Assembly (NCBI GenBank): GCA_964542315.1
Contig: CAZIUA010000010.1
Coordinates: 1-43,562 of the forward strand
Reading direction: 5' to 3'
Length of the DNA stretch: 43,562 bases
Origin: UBA11524 sp964542315
GTDB lineage: Bacteria > Bacillota > Clostridia > Christensenellales > Aristaeellaceae
Of the stretch, positions 25,269 to 32,961 are shown one piece after another (the first letter of the stretch is position 1; the number at the start of each line of letters is the position of its first letter). A program made the position numbers and the translations under genes. The notes under the pieces are model-generated. The model saw only the letters and a program-made list of their open reading frames with translations, was not told where the DNA came from and searched no databases.

Positions 25269-25880
25269 TCAGTAACCCATGGCCTCGTCTGCAAAAATGA
25301 TGGTGATAGGGTGTCCGCCCAAGGGACGCTCGATCACCGAGGTCACGCTGCACATGCTTTTCTGGCAGATGGCGGCGTTGCACTGGCCCTCCAGGGCGCA
25401 GGGGGTGTTCTTGCCAAGGCGGCGCGCGTTGAGCGGGCATGCGATGGTCTTGATGCGCGCGATGGCCTGCGGGATGCTGCCATCTACCAGCTTGTTTGCA
25501 CCGGCGATGACGATGACCTGCTTTGGCCCGGCGATCAGCGCACCGACGCGGTTGCCCGTGCCGTCGATGTTCACCAGGCAGCCGCCGGTCGTGATGGCGT
25601 TGGCGCTGAGCAGGTACACATCGCTGCATGCGGCGGTGCGCAGGGCTTCGTCGCGGGGCTCGTCCGTCCGCCAGTGCCAATGGGGCTGATCGCCGCGCTC
25701 GCGCAGGGCCTCGTAAAGCCCAAGCTCCTGAATGGTCATGCTGCCGCCGATGCCCACCGAAGCGCCGTCGGGGATGAGCGCCAGTGCCAGTTCGCGCGCC
25801 TCGGCCCGGGTGGAAACGTGATGCACGGCGAAGCCCTTCGCGGTGAGGGCTTCGAGGGCCTTTGTCATCAATGCGTCCAT
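25269..25880 (-). CDS. LUD-domain protein (LutC/DUF162-like)
   Basis: 203 residues. Matches the LUD family: GASVGIGGSMTIQELGL, DVYLLSANAITTGGCLVNIDGTGNR, KQVIVIAGANKLV, and a C-terminal Cys-containing part (CALEGQCNAAICQKSMCSV) often seen in Clostridial members. LutC participates in lactate oxidation in Bacillus, but here no lutA or lutB is adjacent, so that role is not supported; many clostridial solo LUD proteins have no proven function. RBS AAGGAGG before ATG 25880. Divergent from the cysteine desulfurase. Confidence 0.85.
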   Translation of the reverse strand: MDALMTKALEALTAKGFAVHHVSTRAEARELALALIPDGASVGIGGSMTIQELGLYEALRERGDQPHWHWRTDEPRDEALRTAACSDVYLLSANAITTGGCLVNIDGTGNRVGALIAGPKQVIVIAGANKLVDGSIPQAIARIKTIACPLNARRLGKNTPCALEGQCNAAICQKSMCSVTSVIERPLGGHPITIIFADEAMGY

Positions 25881-25944
25881 GAGGATGCCTCCTTGCTGTG
25901 TTCTGCGGAAGGATTTCGACGAAAAGCGCGTTCTTTCCTGCCGA

Positions 25945-25973
25945 TTGACTTCCAGGGTCGATGGTGCTACAAT
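25945..25973 (+). promoter_or_regulatory. cysteine desulfurase promoter
   Basis: -35 TTGACT (25945-25950), 17-base spacer, -10 TACAAT (25968-25973). Confidence 0.8.
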
Positions 25974-26004
25974 GGTCAGCAGGATTCAACAGGAGGACAA
26001 GACC

Positions 26005-27150
26005 ATGCGCCGCATTTATCTGGATCACGCCGCCACCACACCCGTTTCGCCCGCCGTGCTGGAAGCGATGCTGCCCTGTTTCACGCAAGTCTGGGGGAAT
26101 GCATCCTCCGTGCATGCGCCGGGGCGGGAGGCCAAGCGTGCGCTGGAGGCGGCGCGCCGTCAGGTGGCGAAGGCGCTGAACGCATCCGTTCCGCAGGAGA
26201 TCTACTTCACCGCGGGCGGCTCGGAGAGCGATAACTGGGCCATCAAGGGCGTGGCGTTCGCCCATAAGACGGGGCATATCATCACCACCGCCATCGAGCA
26301 TCACGCGGTGCTGCATACCTGCCAGTGGCTGGAGAAGCAGGGCTTTTCCGTGACCTATCTGCCGGTGGACGGCTACGGGCGCGTTACGGCGGCGCAGGTC
26401 GAGCAGGCTATCCGCCCGGATACCTTCCTGGTCAGCGTCATGGCGGCGAACAACGAGGTCGGCACGCTCCAGCCCATCGCGGAGATCGGTGCGCTCTGCC
26501 GCGCAAGGGGCATCCTCTTCCACACCGATGCGGTGCAGGCCGTGGGGGCCATTCCGCTGGACGTGCAGGCGATGCAGGTCGATCTGCTGTCCATGTCCGG
26601 GCATAAGCTGCACGGCCCCAAGGGCGTGGGCGCGCTGTACATCCGCAAGTGGGTGAAGGTGGAAAGTCTTATCCATGGCGGCGCGCAGGAACGCGGCTTC
26701 CGCGCAGGCACGGAGAACCTGCCGGGCATCGTTGGCCTGGGCAAGGCTGTCGAGCTGGCGCAGGAGGGCCTTGCGGACAATGCCGCCCGCATGACGGCAC
26801 TGCGTGAGAAGCTCATTCACGGGTTGATGGCACGCGCCCCGGATGCGCGGCTCAACGGGCATCCAACCGACCGCCTGCCGAACAATGTGAACATGTCCTT
26901 CGACGGGGTGGAGGGCGAAGCGCTGCTGCTGCGGCTGGATCTGGCCGGTGTGGCGTGCTCATCCGGGAGCGCATGCACCTCCGGCACGTTGGATGCCAGC
27001 CACGTCCTGCTGGCCATGGGGCTCAACGAGGCCGAAGCCCATGGTTCGCTCCGGATGACGCTGGGCACGGACACCACCGAGGAGGACATCGATGCGGTGC
27101 TGGAGATCCTGCCGCCCATCGTGGAGGACTTGCGGCGCATGCGGCTGTGA
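26005..27150 (+). CDS. cysteine desulfurase, NifS/IscS type
   Basis: PLP enzyme that takes sulfur from cysteine to form a protein persulfide for Fe-S clusters or thio-tRNA. 381 residues from ATG 26005 (RBS AGGAGG). Motifs: IYLDHAATTPVSPAV, FTAGGSESDNWAIKG, EHHAVLHTC (PLP-stacking His), HTDAVQAVG, SMSGHKLHGPKG with the PLP-Lys, and GVACSSGSACTSG with the catalytic Cys in a long group I loop, followed by SLRMTLGTDTTEED. There is no iscU, iscR or thiI neighbour, so its acceptor is unknown. Confidence 0.94.
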   Translation: MRRIYLDHAATTPVSPAVLEAMLPCFTQVWGNASSVHAPGREAKRALEAARRQVAKALNASVPQEIYFTAGGSESDNWAIKGVAFAHKTGHIITTAIEHHAVLHTCQWLEKQGFSVTYLPVDGYGRVTAAQVEQAIRPDTFLVSVMAANNEVGTLQPIAEIGALCRARGILFHTDAVQAVGAIPLDVQAMQVDLLSMSGHKLHGPKGVGALYIRKWVKVESLIHGGAQERGFRAGTENLPGIVGLGKAVELAQEGLADNAARMTALREKLIHGLMARAPDARLNGHPTDRLPNNVNMSFDGVEGEALLLRLDLAGVACSSGSACTSGTLDASHVLLAMGLNEAEAHGSLRMTLGTDTTEEDIDAVLEILPPIVEDLRRMRL

Positions 27151-27153
27151 TTG

Positions 27154-27206
27154 CACAAAATTACCGCCGTCCAACGGACATGTTATCCGTGGGCGGCGGT
27201 TTTGTG
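27154..27206. terminator. bidirectional terminator
   Basis: CACAAAA and TTTTGTG flank a long stem (CCGCCG...ACGGA / TCCGT...CGGCGG). It serves the cysteine desulfurase and the convergent membrane protein gene. Confidence 0.85.
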
Positions 27207-27212
27207 TTGGGC

Positions 27213-28214
27213 TTATTCCGCGTCAGGAGCGGGTTCGGTGGCTTCATCCGCCGTGTCGGCCGTTTCGGTGGACGCAGCGGGGGCTTCGATGGCCTTAGCG
27301 GTCACTTCTGCGTCAGCAATGACGGGATCAGCCGCATGCTTGACGTAGAACAGCGCAGTGCACAGGACGATGCGCGGCATGAAGATGCACAGGAGCGCGA
27401 ACGCACCACCGTAGAGCAGGATGGTGAAGATGATGGCGGTAAGTAAGCTGGTGTCAAGCGCGACGAGCAGGCTCAGAACGAGCATAAGTGCGATGAACAG
27501 CCCGAGCAAAGCCAGGTAGAAGGGAATGGGCAGCTTGAAGAACTGCCACTTGCGGCCCTTCATCATGGCCTTGGAGCGCTCGACGCAGGCACGCACGCCG
27601 GTCTCAGGCGCTTCCGCCAGAACATAGTTGGACATGGCGTAGCGACATACCGCCGGGATCATCAGGGCGCACATGAAGATCACCAGGACGAAGGGCAGGA
27701 CCGTCATCAGCGACACAGAGAGGTCAGAATCAGGGATGGCTGCTGCGGCAAATGCCAGCACGATCATCCCTGCACAGACGGGCAACGCCCACAGGCAGAC
27801 CTTCAAGCCGACCCACAGGCTCAGGCGGCAGGCCTTGAAGCAGGAGGACATGCGGCAGAAAACGTCGCGGGCACGGACGTGCGCGGTATCACGGGCGATG
27901 TCGATCGTCGAGCAGGCCAGGCCCAGCATCAGTCCGGAGGACACGAGGATGGAGATCAGCTGCAAAATGAAATTGCCGAAGGTGTAGGCATAATTGTGCT
28001 GAAGGGCGAGCGTGCCATTCGGTGCAACGGCGACTTGTGTGGCGCCGCCGGTCAGCAGCAGCTCACCACCCATGGAGATGCCGTAGCTGATGGCATAGTA
28101 GATCGCGAGCATGCCGATGAGCGTCCAGCGGTGCTTGCGCGCAAGCTCCTTGGCCTCCTGGCGGATGTAGACGTTCTCGATGGTCGAGTTGGACGTGGGC
28201 TTTCTCCTTTTCAT
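27213..28214 (-). CDS. multi-pass membrane protein, DUF975-like
   Basis: 333 residues with about six hydrophobic segments (for example TLIGMLAIYYAISYGI, FILQLISILVSSGLMLGLA, ALPVCAGMIVLAFAAAAI, VLPFVLVIFMCALMI, FYLALLGLFIALMLVLSLLVAL, AIIFTILLYGGAFALL). The ordering, REAK-like start (IRQEAKELARKHRW), conserved YAMSNYVLAEAPETGVRACVERSKAMMKGRKWQFF region and Ala/Thr/Glu-rich tail fit the DUF975 family of unknown function. Start ATG 28214 has no RBS upstream; AAGGAG occurs just inside the gene. The predicted leader is only about 20 bases. Confidence 0.82.
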   Translation of the reverse strand: MKRRKPTSNSTIENVYIRQEAKELARKHRWTLIGMLAIYYAISYGISMGGELLLTGGATQVAVAPNGTLALQHNYAYTFGNFILQLISILVSSGLMLGLACSTIDIARDTAHVRARDVFCRMSSCFKACRLSLWVGLKVCLWALPVCAGMIVLAFAAAAIPDSDLSVSLMTVLPFVLVIFMCALMIPAVCRYAMSNYVLAEAPETGVRACVERSKAMMKGRKWQFFKLPIPFYLALLGLFIALMLVLSLLVALDTSLLTAIIFTILLYGGAFALLCIFMPRIVLCTALFYVKHAADPVIADAEVTAKAIEAPAASTETADTADEATEPAPDAE

Positions 28215-28241
28215 TTGTTTTTTCGGGAATTGGCTGTATGA

Positions 28242-28270
28242 ATGATACGGGAGCGGGGCGCTTATGTAAA
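28242..28270 (-). promoter_or_regulatory. promoter of the DUF975-like gene
   Basis: Minus strand: -35 TTTACA (28265-28270), 17-base spacer, -10 TATCAT (28242-28247). It overlaps the 3' end of the response-regulator gene. Confidence 0.75.
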
Positions 28271-29017
28271 GAGCTTTTCCAGCTCCTCATATTTTTCGTG
28301 GGTGATGAGGGCGTCCTGCTGGATGCCCGTCAGGTGGACGACGTATGTCCACCGGCCATAGGGCGTGATGTTGGAGATGTGGTTCAGGTTGATGATGTAG
28401 CTCTTGTGGCAGCGGAAGAACATGGCCGGATCGAGCCGCGCCTCGGTCTCGGCGAGGGAATCGCCGGTGACGTAGCGTTCGCCGCTGGCGGTGTAAATGA
28501 CCGTCGCGCGATCCTCACGCTGCACCAGCACGATGTCGCCCATGCGCAGGAAGGTCACGCCGTCCCGGTGGTGGAGCATCATTCGGGTGTTGGCATCCGC
28601 GGGGGCTTTCGCGGCGGCATGGGGCAGGGGAGCATCCACCCTGGTGTGGGAGAGGATGCCCCGTGCGCGCTCCAGCGTCTGCATCACGCGGCTGACCTTG
28701 AAGGGCTTCACCAGATAGTCGAAGGCGTACACCTCGAAGGCATCGCCCATGTATTCATCATGTGCCGTGGCGAAAATGAGGATGATGGAAGGATCCATAT
28801 CCTGAATGACACGCGCGGCCTCCACACCGGTCTTGCCGGGCATCTCCACATCCAGGAAGACGATCTGCGGATGCAGCTGCTCCACCATGCGGATGCATTC
28901 CAGCCCGTCGGCGGCCTCGCCCACCAGCTCGAAATCCTCCTGCTTTTCGATCATTTTGCGCTCGATCAGGCGCATGGCATCATTGTCGTCCGCGATGACG
29001 ACGCGAATCTTGTCCAT
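28262..29017 (-). CDS. LytTR-family response regulator (orphan)
   Basis: 251 residues. Receiver domain (about 1-122): acidic DD in VVIADDND, phospho-acceptor Asp in IVFLDVEMPGKTG, Thr/Ala in IFATAH and Lys in FDYLVKPFK. C-terminal LytTR DNA-binding domain (about 150-250): GDIVLVQREDRATVIYT, CHKSYIINLNHI. Such regulators usually pair with a GHKL histidine kinase and control wall, toxin or transport genes; no kinase gene is in the window. RBS AAGGAG. It may affect the downstream DUF975-like gene, whose promoter lies in its 3' end. Confidence 0.93.
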   Translation of the reverse strand: MDKIRVVIADDNDAMRLIERKMIEKQEDFELVGEAADGLECIRMVEQLHPQIVFLDVEMPGKTGVEAARVIQDMDPSIILIFATAHDEYMGDAFEVYAFDYLVKPFKVSRVMQTLERARGILSHTRVDAPLPHAAAKAPADANTRMMLHHRDGVTFLRMGDIVLVQREDRATVIYTASGERYVTGDSLAETEARLDPAMFFRCHKSYIINLNHISNITPYGRWTYVVHLTGIQQDALITHEKYEELEKLFT

Positions 29018-29108
29018 CTGGCGTACTCCTTGCTGTGTTGCTGCTGATATAACGCATCAGCGGCGGGAAAACGTGCATAAAAAGCGTATATTTGCAAATG
29101 ATTTGAAA

Positions 29109-29141
29109 TTCGGGAGCCGTCCCATGCGAACGGCTCCCGAA
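29109..29141 (-). terminator. terminator of the nfeD-floA operon
   Basis: A perfect 10-base stem CGGGAGCCGT/ACGGCTCCCG, extended by AA/TT, followed on the minus strand by a weak AATTTC tail. Confidence 0.65.
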
Positions 29142-29149
29142 ACGGCTGC

Positions 29150-29629
29150 TTAGCGCCTGTTGCGTGTACCGGGGCGCTGGAGCACCTCCTGCATGACAAA
29201 GGCCTTGACCAGGTTTTCGCCCGACCAGTCGAAGGTCAGCCCGGGCGCAGCCGGGACAGGCGCTTCGGCAGGCTGACGCTCCAGGGTCAGCTCGTCCTCA
29301 TGGCAGGGATCCTTGCCTTCCGTGCTGATGTAGTCCAGACTGCCGGCGGTCGGCGCGTCATGCTCGGCGCAGTCGGGCTTCACATGGGCGTGGACGGTGG
29401 GCTGGATGACCTGCATCGGTTCGGGGGCGGCAGGGGACGGTTCCGCAGGCGTTGCGGCCTGATGCCGGCCTTCGGCGGCCATCTTCTGCTGGGCGGCCTT
29501 GATGCGCGCAGCAGCGGCAGCCTTGCGCTGTGCCTCTGCGTCCTCCTGCTTTTTACTCTTTGCAAGGGCGGAAATGGCGTTCACGATCAGGACCAAGATC
29601 AGAATGCCGAGTGAAAACAGCTCTTCCAA
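29150..29629 (-). CDS. membrane-anchored protein encoded with floA
   Basis: 159 residues, not assigned to a family. An N-terminal hydrophobic helix (about 5-22, FSLGILILVLIVNAISAL) is followed by a charged, Ala-rich helical stretch likely to form a coiled coil (KSKKQEDAEAQRKAAAAARI), a Pro/Ala-rich linker, and a C-terminal block LTFDWSGENLVKAFVMQEVL that looks like a docking motif. It starts with TTG at 29629, 8 bases after GGAGGGAGGG, 32 bases after floA. The operon position suggests a partner of flotillin at the membrane; that is inference. Confidence 0.75.
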   Translation of the reverse strand: MEELFSLGILILVLIVNAISALAKSKKQEDAEAQRKAAAAARIKAAQQKMAAEGRHQAATPAEPSPAAPEPMQVIQPTVHAHVKPDCAEHDAPTAGSLDYISTEGKDPCHEDELTLERQPAEAPVPAAPGLTFDWSGENLVKAFVMQEVLQRPGTRNRR

Positions 29630-29661
29630 TGTTCAGTCCCTCCCTCCTGATGGATGATGGC

Positions 29662-30657
29662 TCACTTGCGGCCGGTGGCAGGCGCGGCAGGTGCAGCGGG
29701 CTGGCTGGCCTTGGCGATGGAGTCGCGCATGGTGGTGTCGGCGATGGTGTTCTGCATCTGATAATAGTCCATCACGCCGAGCTTGCCGTCCCGCAGGGCA
29801 GCGGCCATGGCGCGCGGCACTTCGGCTTCCGCCTCGACGACCTTGGCGCGCATCTCCTGCACGCTGGCCTTCATCTCCTGCTCATGGGCAACGGCCATGG
29901 CGCGGCGTTCCTCCGCCTTCGCCTGGGCGATACGGCGGTCAGCCTCGGCCTGATCCATCATCAGCTGCGCGCCGATGTTGCGGCCCACGTCCACATCCGC
30001 GATGTCGATGGAAAGGATCTCGTAGGCGGTGCCGGCATCCAGACCCTTGGCCAGCACGGTGCGGCTGATCAGGTCGGGGTTCTCCAGTACGGCCTTGTGG
30101 CTCTCCGCGGAGCCGACGGTGGTGACGATGCCCTCGCCAACACGGGCGATGACGGTCTCTTCGCCCGCGCCGCCCACCAGACGGCTGATATCCGTGCGTA
30201 CGGTGACGCGCGCCTTGGCACGCAGCTCGATGCCGTCCTTGGCGATGGCGGCGACCACGGGGGTCTCGATGACCTTGGGGGTGACGCTCATCTGCACAGC
30301 CTCGAAAACATCACGGCCAGCCAGGTCGATGGCGCAGGCCTTCTCGAAGGGCAGGTCGATATTGGCGCGCTGGGCGGCGATCAGGGCGTTGATGACGCGA
30401 TCCACATTGCCGCCGGCCAGGAAGTGGGTCTCCAGCTGACCGATGGTCACGCGCAGACCGGCCTTGCTGGCCTTGATCATGGAGTTCACGAGGCGCTTGG
30501 GCTGCACGCGGCGGATGCGCATGCCGACCAGGGTGGGGATGGAAACATGCACGCCGCTGGCCAGCGCGCTGATCCACAGGCCGACGGGCACGAAATTGAG
30601 GAAAATGCACAGCAGAATGAAAACCAGAGCGATGATGCCGACGATGACGTATTCCAT
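29662..30657 (-). CDS. floA: flotillin-like protein FloA
   Basis: Scaffold of functional membrane microdomains, involved in secretion, signalling and wall turnover in Bacillus. 331 residues, standard for the SPFH-like FloA (YqfA) family. One N-terminal hairpin/helix (about 3-30, VIVGIIALVFILLCIFLNFVP), then the PHB/SPFH-like region (IRRVQPKRLVNSMIKASKAGL, LDAGTAYEILSIDIADVDVG), and a long Ala/Glu coiled coil (about 245-300, RRIAQAKAEERRAMAVAHEQ). The C-terminus is a Pro/Ala tail. Second gene of the nfeD-floA operon; RBS AAGGGAGG. Confidence 0.96.
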   Translation of the reverse strand: MEYVIVGIIALVFILLCIFLNFVPVGLWISALASGVHVSIPTLVGMRIRRVQPKRLVNSMIKASKAGLRVTIGQLETHFLAGGNVDRVINALIAAQRANIDLPFEKACAIDLAGRDVFEAVQMSVTPKVIETPVVAAIAKDGIELRAKARVTVRTDISRLVGGAGEETVIARVGEGIVTTVGSAESHKAVLENPDLISRTVLAKGLDAGTAYEILSIDIADVDVGRNIGAQLMMDQAEADRRIAQAKAEERRAMAVAHEQEMKASVQEMRAKVVEAEAEVPRAMAAALRDGKLGVMDYYQMQNTIADTTMRDSIAKASQPAAPAAPATGRK

Positions 30658-30711
30658 ACGAATGAACCTCCCTTTTCTTCTGACAGGCGATATGCCTGAG
30701 GTAGACGCGGA

Positions 30712-31209
30712 TCAGATGGCGCGGACGAGGATCTTGGCGCCTTCGACCTTGATGATGCGCACCTTGGTGCCGACGGGGATGAATTCGCCTTCGGAGGAGA
30801 TGTTCAGGCGGACGCCGTCGAAATCCCCGATGCCCGTGGGACGAAGCACACTGGTGGTCACGCCCTCATGGCCGAGGAAGACCGCCAGATCGTCCAGGGA
30901 GCGGTAGCCGCTCTCGTTGCTCTCCGTTTCGGAATGCACCAGTGCGGACTTGCTCAGCCGCCCCGATGCGATGCTCCGCAAACTGGTGGAGATGGCGATG
31001 GCCAGCACCAACAGCACGATCAGCAGCATGGCCAGGGTGGCCAGCGGCCCGTGCTCGAACCAGGTCATCACCAGGGTGATGATCTCCAGGACGATGCCGG
31101 TGACACCTGCCGCACCGAAGCCGGGCATGAAGGCCTCCAGGATGAGCAGGCCGATGCCGAACACGAAGCAGAGGATGATCGGCAGATTCGCGGCGATCAG
31201 ATCCAACAT
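30712..31209 (-). CDS. short NfeD-family membrane protein
   Basis: 165 residues from ATG 31209 (AAGGAGG 8 bases upstream; longer readings extend into the promoter). Hydrophobic helices (ANLPIILCFVFGIGLLILEAFMP, GVTGIVLEIITLVM, LATLAMLLIVLLVLAIAI) are followed by a C-terminal OB-fold (about 105-165: GVTTSVLRPTGIGDFDGVRL, VGTKVRIIKVEGAKILV), the NfeD arrangement. NfeD proteins accompany flotillins and probably shape or organise the complex. It is the first gene of the operon; a GGCAGA/TCTGCC hairpin (31224-31240) lies in the leader next to the RBS. Confidence 0.92.
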   Translation of the reverse strand: MLDLIAANLPIILCFVFGIGLLILEAFMPGFGAAGVTGIVLEIITLVMTWFEHGPLATLAMLLIVLLVLAIAISTSLRSIASGRLSKSALVHSETESNESGYRSLDDLAVFLGHEGVTTSVLRPTGIGDFDGVRLNISSEGEFIPVGTKVRIIKVEGAKILVRAI

Positions 31210-31256
31210 AAGAAGTACCTCCTTGGCAGAACGGGTCTGCCGTTTCTTACAAATCA

Positions 31257-31285
31257 AGCATAGCACGGGCGCGCAGGGCATGCAA
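31257..31285 (-). promoter_or_regulatory. nfeD-floA promoter
   Basis: Minus strand: -35 TTGCAT (31280-31285), 17-base spacer, -10 TATGCT (31257-31262). Confidence 0.7.
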
Positions 31286-31324
31286 GCGATCCTGCTCGAA
31301 AAATACATTTTCGCGCCTCAAATG

Positions 31325-31921
31325 TCACCGGGAAGCGGGGAGCAGCGCCTTGAGTGCGAGGAGATCAGCGTCGTAGACTTCCTGCAGGCTCCGGTTGTAG
31401 ATGATGCTGGCCGGATGATACAGGGGGAAAAGCGTGAGATCCGCTGTGTGCTTTTCATGGGTGACAGTGACAGGCACGCACTGGCCGTGCATCGCGCCGA
31501 TAATGGCCTTGCTGCCGCACAGCGCCTTGAGCGCCACGTTGCCCAGCGTCACGATCATCTGCGGCTGCACCAGCAGGATCTCCTCCATCAGGTAGGGGGT
31601 GAAGAGCGCCAGCTCCTCGCGGTTCGGCGGACGATTCGAGATGCGCCCCTTTTCGCTGGTTTTCGTTGGCCGGATCTTGACCACGTTGGTGATGTAGATG
31701 TTCTTGCGGTCCAGCTCCAGCACGCGGAGGAAGCTGTCCAGGTTTTTGCCGGCCTTGCCCACAAAGGGACGCTTTTGCAGCGATTCCTGCTCGCCGGGCG
31801 CCTCGCCAATGAGCATGACCGGCGGATGATCCGACCGGCCTTCGCCCAGGACGATGGGCTTTTCCTCCGCGGGCCAGAGGGTTTGAAAGAAACGCAGCGT
31901 TTTCTGGTTGAAGCTCTGCAT
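31325..31921 (-). CDS. uracil-DNA glycosylase family 4-like, without Fe-S cysteines
   Basis: 198 residues. Family 4/5 motifs are visible: LIGEAPGEQESLQKRPFVGKAGKNL (motif 1 and following loop) and the second motif YHPASIIYNRSL, so it probably removes uracil from DNA. Family 4 enzymes carry four Cys ligands for a 4Fe-4S cluster; here the segments that usually hold them read VVKIRPT and LALFTPYL and contain none, and the only cysteines are in KALCGSK and GQCVPV. It is therefore a cluster-less variant, or a different subfamily. ATG 31921 with GGAGG; 32 bases after rnz, likely in one transcript. CGAAAA/TTTTCG after the gene is at best a weak terminator. Confidence 0.85.
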   Translation of the reverse strand: MQSFNQKTLRFFQTLWPAEEKPIVLGEGRSDHPPVMLIGEAPGEQESLQKRPFVGKAGKNLDSFLRVLELDRKNIYITNVVKIRPTKTSEKGRISNRPPNREELALFTPYLMEEILLVQPQMIVTLGNVALKALCGSKAIIGAMHGQCVPVTVTHEKHTADLTLFPLYHPASIIYNRSLQEVYDADLLALKALLPASR

Positions 31922-31953
31922 GATGGACCTCCAAGGCGTGATATTGGCAAAGA

Positions 31954-32856
31954 TCAGGGGTATTGCAGGGTGAAAGTCATTCCGTCCGCTGCCAGGGCGG
32001 TATCGGGGAAGATGTCCTGCGCGTTCTGCAGGAAGTCCTCCGGCGTTTCCATGCTGGTGGAGAAGTGCGTCAGCAGGAGCCGTCCTGCTTCGGCGTCCCG
32101 TGCCAGGGCCGCAGCCTCGCGGAAGAGCATGTGGTGGTTCTTCACGGCCAGGGGGAATTTCTCCTCAGCGCCGTACATGCCTTCCAGGATCATCAGGTCA
32201 CAGCGGAACCCCAGATCGGCAATGGCATCCACCGGACGGGTGTCCGTGGCGTAGAGCACGGTGATGCCCTGTCGCGGCGCGCCCATGACGTCCTCCGGGC
32301 GGAAGGTCTGTCCGTTGGCCTCGACGGTCTCACCTTGCTGGAGCAGCTTCCACAGCGGCAGCGGAACGCCGCGGCGCTTCGCCTTCTGCGGATCGAACGC
32401 GGCCTTGCGCGGCAGATGCAGCCGATAGCCAAGGCAGGGCATGGCGTGATCCACAGGGAAGGCGGTGATGTGAAGGCCGATGGCCTCGAAGTCAGTCTGC
32501 CCGGTCAGCTCGTGCAATACGACCGGAAAGGACAATTGCGGCGCGATGACCCGCAGCCCGTTGACCACTGCGGTCAGCCCCACGGGGCCGTAGATGTGCA
32601 GCGGCGCGGTGCGCAGGGCCTTGGTCAGCGCCAGGAGCATGCCGGGCAGGCCGGAACAGTGGTCGGCGTGAAAATGCGTGATGAGGATGGCATCGATGCA
32701 CTGCATGCCCCAGCCCAGCCGCTGCACGCCCACCTGCGTCCCTTCGCCGCAGTCGATGAGCAGGGCGCGTCCGTTCACGCGGGCATACAGCGCGGACAGC
32801 GCCCGGTCGGGCAGGGGCATGGTGCCGCCGGTTCCAAGGGTACACAGGTCGAGCAT
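31954..32856 (-). CDS. rnz: ribonuclease Z
   Basis: Metallo-beta-lactamase-fold endonuclease that trims tRNA 3' ends. 300 residues from ATG 32856 (GGAGG 8 bases upstream; an in-frame TTG at 32871 includes the RBS). Motifs: LGTGGTMPLPDR, LIDCGEGTQVGVQRLG, the zinc motif THFHADHCSGLPGM, and later His residues in PVDHAMPCLGYRL and LLTHFSTSM; DLMILEGMYG supplies another metal Asp/Glu region. Some tRNAs in this window lack an encoded CCA, the substrate type for this enzyme. First gene of rnz-udg. Confidence 0.95.
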   Translation of the reverse strand: MLDLCTLGTGGTMPLPDRALSALYARVNGRALLIDCGEGTQVGVQRLGWGMQCIDAILITHFHADHCSGLPGMLLALTKALRTAPLHIYGPVGLTAVVNGLRVIAPQLSFPVVLHELTGQTDFEAIGLHITAFPVDHAMPCLGYRLHLPRKAAFDPQKAKRRGVPLPLWKLLQQGETVEANGQTFRPEDVMGAPRQGITVLYATDTRPVDAIADLGFRCDLMILEGMYGAEEKFPLAVKNHHMLFREAAALARDAEAGRLLLTHFSTSMETPEDFLQNAQDIFPDTALAADGMTFTLQYP

Positions 32857-32918
32857 GGTGTGATCCTCCAAATGATGAGATGAGATGAAGAATTCGCCGG
32901 GGCAGGGGAAAAATCCTG

Positions 32919-32953
32919 CAAAAAAGGGCGCGCCAGTACTTGACCGGCGCGCG
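32919..32953 (-). terminator. thiT terminator
   Basis: Minus strand: GCGCGCC.GT / AC.GGCGCGC stem with a short loop followed by TTTTTT. Confidence 0.85.
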
Positions 32954-32961
32954 GGGGATGT

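Noticed and set aside
25269..25880. Lactate-utilisation operon
   Set aside because: Only a LUD protein is present; lutA and lutB are missing.
25881..26862. Minus-strand frame extending the LUD gene across the cysteine desulfurase
   Set aside because: Different frame from the LUD protein and antisense to a certain PLP enzyme.
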